Position numbers and translations under genes: made by a program. A stretch of 64,000 bases of DNA from CAYGDP01 sp964348665 (lineage in GTDB: Bacteria; Verrucomicrobiota; Verrucomicrobiia; Palsa-1439; CAYGDP01). Below, in pieces: positions 49,664 through 58,300 of the stretch (positions are counted from its first letter, which is position 1; every line of letters begins with the position of its first letter). The stretch is taken from the NCBI GenBank assembly GCA_964348665.1, contig CAYGDP010000020.1, forward strand, positions 8,359-72,358, in the 5' to 3' direction. The notes under the pieces are model-generated. The model was not told the origin of the DNA. It worked only from the letters and a program-made list of their open reading frames with translations, and made no database searches.

Positions 49664-50554
49664 TCATCCCCGACGCAATTTGCACGCCAGCACTGTGTTA
49701 TGCAGCAACATGGCGATGGTCATCGGACCGACTCCGCCTGGAACAGGAGTGATTCGACTGGCAACTTTGCTCGCGCTCTCAAAATGCACGTCGCCAACAA
49801 GGCGATACCCTTTCGGGGTGTTTTTGTCCTCAATCTTGTTGATACCAACATCCACCACCACTGCACCCTGCTTAATCATGTCGCCGCTAATGACCTCGCG
49901 CATCCCAATCGCTGCTACGAGGATGTCAGCCTGCCGCGTGAGTGCTGCCAAATTCGGCGTGTGCGAGTGGCAAACAGTGACGGTGGCATTGCCGTGGGCG
50001 GCTTTTTGCAGAAAGATTAACGCCAATGGTTTGCCAACAAGGTTGCTGCGGCCAACGATGACCACATGTTTGCCTTCGATCTCAATGCCGCATCGGACGA
50101 GAAGTTGTTGGATGCCTGCCGGGGTGCAAGGCCAAAAAGTCTTCTCGCGCGGCTCACCGAGCGTAAGACGACCGACGTTTTCCGGGTGGAAGCAATCCAC
50201 ATCCTTGGCAGGATCGATTGCTTCCAGAACTGTTGCCGTTTTGATCTGTTTGGGCAGTGGAAGTTGGACAAGAATTCCATCAACGCGCGGGCGCCGATTG
50301 AGCGTTTTGATGACTGTGTACAACTCTGCCAGAGGTGCGTTTTCGGGGAGCAAATGCGTTTCGTGGCGAATTCCGAGCTGCTCGCACGCTTTCACCTTCA
50401 TGTTCACATAGACAATGGACGCGGGGTCTTCCCCCACGCGCACAAACGCGATCCCGGGCCTCAATTTCTGCGCCTTGAGCCGCGCGACCTCCAAGGCGGT
50501 CTCAGCATGAATTTCCTCGGCAACGGCTCGACCATCAATCAGTTTCGCGGACAT
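49664..50554 (-). CDS. folD: Methylenetetrahydrofolate dehydrogenase/cyclohydrolase
   Basis: A 296-residue bifunctional one-carbon enzyme, NADP-dependent. It contains the YVNMKVKACEQLGI segment with catalytic Lys, DGILVQLPLPKQI, the Rossmann region VVIVGRSNLVGKPLALIFLQ, VDVGINKIEDKN and the terminal PGGVGPMTIAMLLHNTV. Length and motifs are normal and complete. Confidence 0.97.
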   Translation of the reverse strand: MSAKLIDGRAVAEEIHAETALEVARLKAQKLRPGIAFVRVGEDPASIVYVNMKVKACEQLGIRHETHLLPENAPLAELYTVIKTLNRRPRVDGILVQLPLPKQIKTATVLEAIDPAKDVDCFHPENVGRLTLGEPREKTFWPCTPAGIQQLLVRCGIEIEGKHVVIVGRSNLVGKPLALIFLQKAAHGNATVTVCHSHTPNLAALTRQADILVAAIGMREVISGDMIKQGAVVVDVGINKIEDKNTPKGYRLVGDVHFESASKVASRITPVPGGVGPMTIAMLLHNTVLACKLRRG

Positions 50555-50631
50555 GGATGCAGTCTAAAACCTCCGGCTCCACGCATCAACAGCAATCTCC
50601 GAGAGAAAATGACCTCCTGATTATGTATTGT

Positions 50632-51408
50632 CTAGTCCAATACTTTGATCGTCGTCACGTCCACCAACGCTTGGTCCCAGCCTTGTTGCGAACGTTCTTC
50701 ACCGGTCAACTGGACGCGCTTGCCTTCGTAGGAAGCAAGATTAATCTGCTTGCTGTCGAGATAACATAGGAGGACGGGCTTGATTGGGCGCAAATCCCAT
50801 AGCTCGTGCGTGCCCGGCCGGGGAAACGGAGAATTGTGCGGACGCAATGTCCCTTCCCTCGTCACAATCGGAGGAGCGGGCTTGGTGGCAATGGGAGCAA
50901 CCGGCGTTTCAATCACTGGAACGATCGGAGTCGCCGGGGCACTGACAACCGCGGGCGGTGTCACGATCAGTAATTCCGACGACACCCATCCAGCGATACC
51001 CGTGGTCGGTTTAATCGCAATCCAATCTCCGCTTTCTTTCACAACCTCGATCGCCGCACCTTTCTGGAGTTTGCCAAGAATCCCGTAATTTTGACTCGAC
51101 CCGGAGCGAACGTTGACATCGTCCGTCGTGATTTTTCCCTCGGCGACAAATTCTTTTTTCACCCAAACGATGGCGGCTGCGGGGACTTGGATTTTTTTCC
51201 AACCCGGCTGCTCGCCCAACACCTCGACGATGTCGCCGCGATTGAGCTGCAGCATTTTGCCGTCAGCCTTTTGCACCAGCTCCGCTTTTCGGTCGGCACG
51301 GGCGCGCACATTGACGCGATTGGCTTTAACCGTCGCGGTGTCGGCACCCACCGGAACGGACGCCAGGGTCACCAAGCCAACGCATAAAAGTCCTAAAACC
51401 ATTTTCAT
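50632..51408 (-). CDS. Exported protein with two bacterial SH3 domains
   Basis: A 258-residue protein with signal peptide (MKMVLGLLCVGLVTLASVPV, cleavage near GADTA), then two SH3b repeats (RVNVRARADRKAELVQ...GWKKIQ and DVNVRSGSSQNYGIL...GDWIAI), a Pro/Ala linker and a C-terminal region that may bind wall or lipoprotein partners. I start at ATG 51408, which has GAGGAG five bases upstream, two bases after the preceding small basic protein gene. The longer open frame overlaps that gene and is not used. Confidence 0.85.
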   Translation of the reverse strand: MKMVLGLLCVGLVTLASVPVGADTATVKANRVNVRARADRKAELVQKADGKMLQLNRGDIVEVLGEQPGWKKIQVPAAAIVWVKKEFVAEGKITTDDVNVRSGSSQNYGILGKLQKGAAIEVVKESGDWIAIKPTTGIAGWVSSELLIVTPPAVVSAPATPIVPVIETPVAPIATKPAPPIVTREGTLRPHNSPFPRPGTHELWDLRPIKPVLLCYLDSKQINLASYEGKRVQLTGEERSQQGWDQALVDVTTIKVLD

Positions 51409-51410
51409 CG

Positions 51411-51563
51411 TTACTCCTCTGGTTTGGTCTTGCGCAACCCCGTCACGCGGTCGCCTTCTTTCCATTGACCGCGCTTCTTGAGCAGCGCGATGCGGTCGAA
51501 CCGCTTCATCACGTTTTTCTTCGCCATCAATTTGGCGGCTTTCAAGCTCGAATGTTGACTCAT
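51411..51563 (-). CDS. Small basic protein of the Verrucomicrobia/Chlamydiae/Planctomycetes type
   Basis: A 50-residue, strongly basic protein (MSQHSSLKAAKLMAKKNVMK, then RFDRIALLKKRGQWKEGDRV, ending KTKPEE). The MS-HSSLK start, central RFDRI and WKEGD--GL pattern match, from memory, the PVC-restricted small basic protein family (TIGR04137), thought to be ribosome-associated or nucleic-acid-binding. It is too short for most gene callers. Its stop is two bases before the next ATG. It is the best lineage marker in the window. Confidence 0.75.
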   Translation of the reverse strand: MSQHSSLKAAKLMAKKNVMKRFDRIALLKKRGQWKEGDRVTGLRKTKPEE

Positions 51564-51609
51564 AGAGAGAGACAAATAGCACGAGATCAGGACGAATGCA
51601 CGCGAAAAA

Positions 51610-52377
51610 TCAATCAGTCTTCCGCACCTTTCGGTATGTTCCTTGGGCCGATACCCTCATCCGATTCACCTCCCGATGCGCCTGCCGGGTCGGTTCCGGC
51701 TGACGATACCGCGTACAACAGACTAAAACAATCCGTACCGCGCTGGCGAGGTCAATTTTATGCCCGACCGAGACAAAGAGCGGCTTCACGCGATCCTGCG
51801 TCCGCACCACGCGACCAATCGTCTCTCCACGGTCCCGTAAGACCGAGCAATGACCACGACCGACACGCGGATCTTTGAATTCGCCAATCAACCGACTCTT
51901 CGCGCAGCCAATCGTCGGGATATCGAGTAGCACTCCCAAATGACACGCAAGCCCGAATCGCCGCGGATGCGCCCGACCCTGGCCATCCACCAGCAACACG
52001 TCCGGACGCGTCCGCAACCTGGCAAATGCTTTCAACAAAATGGGGGCTTCGCGAAACGAGAGAAACCCCGGCACATAGGGAAACCTCGCGCGACCCGTGA
52101 CGCGCTGGATTTCGACAATTGAAAACATTCGGTTGTAGGCCGCGTCACCTGACGCGGCGAGATCCATTCGTCCCACCACGACCACTCCGTACAGCTGATC
52201 GCTCCCCTTGTCGTAAGAAATATCCGCTCCGGCGACGAGCAAATCGTTTGGCAAACGCCTCGGCAATTTCTCCACCACCCGTGCGCTCAACTCACGCTGT
52301 ACCTGTGCCGCGTTGCGTGGCGATACGTCCCAGCGATGCAGGCTCAAAATCTTCATCCTTCCAAACTCATCCTTCAT
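51610..52377 (-). CDS. nfi: Endonuclease V (deoxyinosine 3' endonuclease)
   Basis: Initiates repair of deaminated adenine. The catalytic parts are VAGADISYDKG, FPYVPGFLSFREAP, VLLVDGQGRAHPRRFGLA, TIGCAKSRLIG and LFVSVGHKIDL, with RYRQPEPTRQAH at the end. Length of 255 residues is a little long because LAASGDAAYNRM, encoded by a palindromic repeat at 52137-52170, is inserted between two strands of the core sheet after VVVVGRMD. The ATG overlaps the giant gene's stop (ATGA), so expression may be coupled; ATG 52356 is an alternative. Confidence 0.93.
   Translation of the reverse strand: MKDEFGRMKILSLHRWDVSPRNAAQVQRELSARVVEKLPRRLPNDLLVAGADISYDKGSDQLYGVVVVGRMDLAASGDAAYNRMFSIVEIQRVTGRARFPYVPGFLSFREAPILLKAFARLRTRPDVLLVDGQGRAHPRRFGLACHLGVLLDIPTIGCAKSRLIGEFKDPRVGRGHCSVLRDRGETIGRVVRTQDRVKPLFVSVGHKIDLASAVRIVLVCCTRYRQPEPTRQAHREVNRMRVSAQGTYRKVRKTD
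52137..52170. repeat. Family D palindrome inside nfi
   Basis: TAGGCCGCGTCACCTGACGC followed by GGCG is a near-palindrome (CGCGTCA-CC-TGACGCG core). The same unit recurs at 54287-54325, 54353-54388, 56719-56748 and 56766-56800. Confidence 0.65.
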
Positions 52378-55300
52378 CCTTTTTGTTGCCGCAGAGCGGC
52401 TACAAAGCGCGGCACGGTCTCATACAAATCGCCGACGATGGGATAAACCTTTGGTGCTTTGCGGCGCTGGTTGAGCGTCATTAACGGCGCTTCGGCATCC
52501 TTGTTGAACGCGAAAATCACCGCGCGCTCACCAATATAATCCACATGTTGCGGCGCGCCAGACACACCGAGACAAAGCATCACGCGCGGATTCACGGGCG
52601 TCCCCGTCTGACCAATCTGCTGGTCGTGCCCCAGCAGTTTCAGCTCCTCCACTACTTTGCGCGTGCCGCCGATCATGACGTTTTTCACGCCAAGCTCTTC
52701 GAGCGTCTTCTTGAGGGGCGTAACGATCTGTTCCAATTGCTCTTTCGTCCGAATCGCGTAGCCGACATCAATCAGAAACTCCGCGTCCTTGATGGAGTTC
52801 GCTTTCACTTCCTTGCCCGCCTCGGCCAGCAAGCGCTCGATTTCGTCGGGTTTGCTCGAGCCGAGGTCGAGTGAAACCCGCACGACTCGCCCACCCCCGC
52901 CGCGCGAGGCTTGCCCGCCAGTTGTTTGGAGGGGCGCGCGGCCTACAGCTTCCCCAATAAAAGCCGCGTCTGCTTTGAGCGTCACCATCGTCAGCCTGCG
53001 CAATGGAAACCGACTGCGATGTAAAACATTTACCTTGCCGCCAAGTGCTGGGGAGGTAAACACGAACTCGCCGCTTGCCTCTGAAATCGCCTGCACTCCC
53101 AATATCCTTTGCGCGTCGCGACAAAGTGCCACAAAGTCTGCACTCAATTCCGGGCCGCCGACCAGCAGAACGTCACCTTCCCTCGGCACAATCTTCTCCA
53201 AAGCTGCACGGATCGCCGAGCAATTCACCCCGACTGGTAATAGCGTCACGCTCTCGACTCGATGGGCCAAAAGTTGCGCCGCCAACTTCCGTTGCGCTGC
53301 TTCGTCACGCTCGCAAAATGCGAGAGCCGTCAGCGGCAAACCACTGCGCGCCGCCAGTTGCACCGCGGCCTCGCTCACTCCATTCGGCTGGCCGACCACC
53401 ACGAGATACACATTCGCGGGCGCGATGATTTCCTCCACACTCTTCGTTTCAATTACGCCCTCGAATGGTTTGACTTCGTTCGCTGTCGCGCCGCCGATTT
53501 GTGCTTGCACGACAAAAAGTTTTGCCGCCGCTTCGGGCGAATCAATCGCAACTTTCTCGGCTGCAACGGGCGCTTCGGGCAGGGCAAACTCCTGCGCGGG
53601 CGTTGGTGCTAGCGCCTCAACACGTCGCACCGGCTTACCGAAGCTTGCCAAATAGCCATCTGAATCGAAGCCAACGGTGTTGATTTCCTTGGGTACTGCA
53701 ACACTTACAGCGATGGGTAATTGCTTTGTGACTGCACAGTCAGGCAGAGCAGCAAGCTGCAACCTGAGCACGATCTCCTCCAGTGTGTCACCCTGAGCAG
53801 AGCGAAGGGTCTCTGCTGTTCTGGCAATGGGATGAGATTCTTCGCTTCGCTCAGAATGACAAGCAAGAGAAAGGTCGGAAACCGAAAATACATAATTGAG
53901 TTCAAATCGCGACGCGAGCGCGGCTGTGAAGACTTCGTCACCAGCAATCACAAGGCTTACCTCCTTTGCAGCATCGTGGCAGAGAACATCAACAACTAGC
54001 TGTGCAGCTCTGGTCGGTGTCGAGAACGTACTATCATCGGCAACCCACACTGCCTCATCCGCGCCCATGGCGAGCGCTTGGCGCAACGAGTTTTGTACGA
54101 AGGCTGGGCCTCGGGCGACGACAGTCACATGAACGGAGTGTTGTTTTTTTAACTTGAGCGCCAGCACAAGCGCGTGACAGTCGGCGGGCGGCAGCGTCCA
54201 ATACGGTTCGATGATCTTGCCGTCGGAAAGCTGCGGACGCGGCGAGAGAACGGGCTGCGGTTGGAGGACGACGGCGATGTGGATCGGTTTTGTAGGCCGC
54301 GTCACTGACGCGGCGGGGGAAGTGGGGAAAATGTTTTTCACACCTTCGATCCCGATTTCGCCGCGTGAGGTCACGCGGCCTACAACTTTCTCATCCCCCT
54401 CCCGCAATGCCAGCGTTGCAATCCGGATTTCAGGCGGATAAAAACCGCGACGAAGGATTTCGTGGTAATGCTCGTTGGGGTCAAGTTGGTGCTCGACGCG
54501 ATGAAAAAGGCGCTCGATCTCGGCAAACGATTTAGCCAATACGTTTTGCGCACAGGTTTCCGCAAGCTGAAGATGGCGTTTATCGCTCGGCTCGCGCGAG
54601 CCGGTAATGTTCGAGGCCAGCCACAGAGTACGCCCCAGGACGCTGTCGCAAACCTTAATCAGACCCGCGATCTCGGCGAGAGGAAAAAACGTGGGCTGGA
54701 AGTTCGGGTTGTTCCAAATTTGCGGGCCGAAAAGTTTGACGGTTTCGTCCAGCACACGGAAAAGACGATGTTTGGAAGATTCGAGGGAAGCGATTTCTGA
54801 TGAGAATTTTCCTTTACCGACATTCGAGGACGAGGCTTGCCCGCCATCTGTTTGGCGGGACAAGGACGATTTCCACTTGGGCAGGAGTGTCTCCACGAGA
54901 TCGCGCAAAATTAGAAACCGCTGCACTTCGTTGGTACCCTCATAGATGTTCAGGATACGGGCGTCTCGGAGATGCTTTTCGATTTCGTATTGGGCAGTCT
55001 GGCCGAGAATGCCGTGAATGCTGAAGGCAGCCCGAATGACACGATGAAGGGCTTCCGCTCCGTAGTATTTCCCAATAGCGCTTTCGACGCGGGCGTTACG
55101 AGTGCCTTTGTGGTCGAAAACACCAATCAACTCGAACGCCAGCGATTCGACGGCGTAAAGTTCCTCGGTCATCTGACCGAGGAGCTCATGAACCCATGCG
55201 ACGTCTTCGAGTTTATGCTCGTTCACAAACGCGCGGGTCTGCTCGATGATTTTCTGCATCATCGCCATGCTCGACACGGACAAACCCATGCGGCCTGCAT

Positions 55301-58300
55301 TGAGGGTTTCCAGCGCATTGACTTGACCGCGGCCTTCGATCCCGATGATGTTCTCGCGCGGGACGCGGACACCCGACAGACCAAGCTCGTTCGTCGGCGA
55401 ACCGCGCTGCCCCATTTTCAATTCATCGTTTCCGACGGTTAATCCCTCGACGGGTGCGCGGAGCATGAAACCCGTTGGCCCAACTTCGGTTTTGGCGTAC
55501 ATCGCCATCGCGCCCGCGATGTGGGCGTTGGTAATCCACATCTTTGCGCCGTTCAACTCGTAGAATTCATAAAATTCTCGGTCACCATCTTTTCTAATTT
55601 GTCCTACATCGGTCTCCGGCGGCGGGGGCTTCAAATCCCATTTCGTCGCATCAATGAGCCGGCGTTTCTGTGTCTGTTTCTCGTCGAGCCAGAAAAACCT
55701 CGAGCCGTTTTTTTCAGTGAAAACCTCCACGCGACGCAAGTGCGCCCGCGTACCGACACTGGCGGTGTCACTGCCCGCACTCGGCTCGGTGAGCGCAAAG
55801 CAACTGATCGCACCGCTGGCGATGTAGCGGAGAAACTGTTTGTGCGCTTCTTCGCGCCGGGAAAGTTCCGCAAGTTCCGACTCGGCGCGCGCTCGTAGTT
55901 TCGGCAAAATTACGTGCGCTTTTTTAAGATGATCCTCGAAACCCTTGAGATCCATCTTCAGCCCTGCGCGTCCCGCAGCCAGGAACGACTCGATGAAATC
56001 GGAGGCGATGCCACGAATGCTGGCGCGTTTGCCGATTTCAGCACGGACAAAATCCCCGAGCTTGGTAAACTTATCCTTAATGTGAAGAACAGCCGGCGTG
56101 TGAAGGTCCACGAGCATCTTTGCAATCTCGCGCTCAAGTTTTTTGACGAGATCGTCACTGGCCAGAAATTCTTGTAGCTCGTGTTTTGCGCGCGGAATGT
56201 CCTGGAAAAGACCCAGAATCATGGGGGTCACGCCAATGCTTTGATGCGCCTGAATCGTGAGTGCGATGCCGGGTTCGCCATAGCGCATCGAGTTGGCGAC
56301 AAGAATGTAATACTCGGCTTTGTGGCGGCCTTCTCCACCAAGCTCTTTGGGGATAAACATCCGCATGAAGCCTTCGCGCAGGAGCATCTGGATTTCGGAG
56401 TCTGGAACCGCGTGTAATTTTTCAACGTGCCGCGCATATGGCAGACCAGCGATGGACTGCTCCCAGAGTTTGATGAAAATCGCGCTGACGCGCTGCTGAT
56501 ACGAGGATAGTTCGCGGTCAAGATAGAGGTGTTCGGGCAGATACCGAGCCGTGAGCGATCCGAAAGGTTTGAGCAAGTAATCGCCGAAATCATAGGTCTG
56601 ATCTTCGCGGCAGAGAGCACCGTAGGAAAACGGAATTGGGCGCTTGAGAGGCTCGTCGAAATATCCGTTCGCAAGGATTTCGCGACCCAACGATTCGGAA
56701 TCTCGTGTAATTATAAATTCGCCGCCTGAGGTCAGGCGGCCTACAGCGTTTGTGTCCGGCGTGGTTTTGTAGGCCGCGTCACCCGACGCGGCGAATCCGG
56801 CGCGGTCTGCAAGGAGGCGGCAACATTCGACTTGTTTGCGCGAATCTTCGCCACGTTCGAGCCGGGCGGCAGTGCGCAGCAACACAAGTTTTACGCCCCA
56901 CCAACGAGAGGCGGAGAGGCCGATGGTCGCGCGCTGGGGCGCGGTCCTACACAGCTCTTTGCATTGCGCGATGAGGCTTTCAATCGGATAGCGCAGCGCG
57001 CCGCGTCGAGCAGCGTCTTCGAAGAGGGCAAGTTCGTCGGGTGTCGGCGCGAGGGAAAATTGATTTTTTGCAAGCGCGCTGGCAATAGCAAGGAGTTGTT
57101 CAATGTCGCGACCGAGCATGAACGCGAAGACGCCGCTGTCCCGGTAGAACTTGGAGATAACATCGTCTTCGGAGTAGGCCGTGCCACCAAAGACCTGACC
57201 GCAGTTATAGGCTAGGCTGCCGGGTTGTGTGCCAATGAGTTCGCCGACAAGGAGGGCGGTGGCGTGGGAAATAGATTCTTTTGCCCCTTCGGGGATTGGA
57301 TTCGAGGACGAGGACGACGACGAGAACGATGACGAAAAAGTAGATAGTGTTTCCAGCAGATAAACATCGGCCTCCATTTCACTGAGCATCTGCTTGACGG
57401 CTCCGAACTTGGCGATGCTGTCACGACCGTCCTCATCGCGGAACGTTCCGGGGAATTGGACGCGGCTGTTGGCATGTGTTAGGGCGCGTTCGAGAAGGTA
57501 GCGACCTGCACCGAGAGCAATGCTTGTTAGGTCAGCAACAAGCTTCGCTTGCCAATTTGTGGAGACCGTTGAAGCGTTAAAGCGTTGAAGCGTTAAATCG
57601 GATAGGTGGGCGACTTTGGCGGCGGCAAGACCGAGAGTTTGGACTGGCTCAGTTTTTACGGCGGAACGCGGGACACAATAGATTTTATCGCCTTCGATAA
57701 CGGAGTAGTCTTGCGCCAGAGCGGATAGGACGAAGAGTTTACGCGGCGCATTGCCGTGGAAAGCGAGTGAGCGCCATTTGCCGTCCTCGATTTTCGCTCC
57801 CAACAATTCGCTGGCAATCCAGTGATGGGAAATGAGGAAAGCGAGCGACGGATCTTTGCGGGCGAGTTCTTCGAGGAGGATTTGTCGGTTACTCGAGGAC
57901 GAGGACGACGACGAGAACGAGCACGATTGGGCGATGTCCCGCAGACAGGCGATTTGTTGATCGGTGAATGGATGGCCTTTTTCCAATTCCTTGATGGATT
58001 GCTTGTCGAACGCAGCATCGAGGCGGGCGCGAATGGTGGAGCGAAATGCCGACGATCCTGTCGCCCCTACAGGGCTACTTTCGTTTTTTTGGAGCAACCC
58101 AGGGCTTCGCCCTGGGCTAGCATCCTTCGCCCCTTCGGGGCTTCCAGAAACAGTCGAGGAATCCTCGAGTTCCAATAATTTTTTCAGCAAAGGTGAAAAC
58201 GGCAGCTCGGACGCACCCGCCTCCGCTTCGCTTTGGCGCGGCAAGGCAGGCATCAATCGAAAGAGGACTGGCAAATGATGATCGAGGATTTGCGCGCAAA

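Noticed and set aside
50632..51582. A 316-codon version of the SH3 protein
   Set aside because: The first 58 codons overlap the small basic protein gene in another frame; ATG 51408 has both a signal peptide and a good ribosome-binding site.
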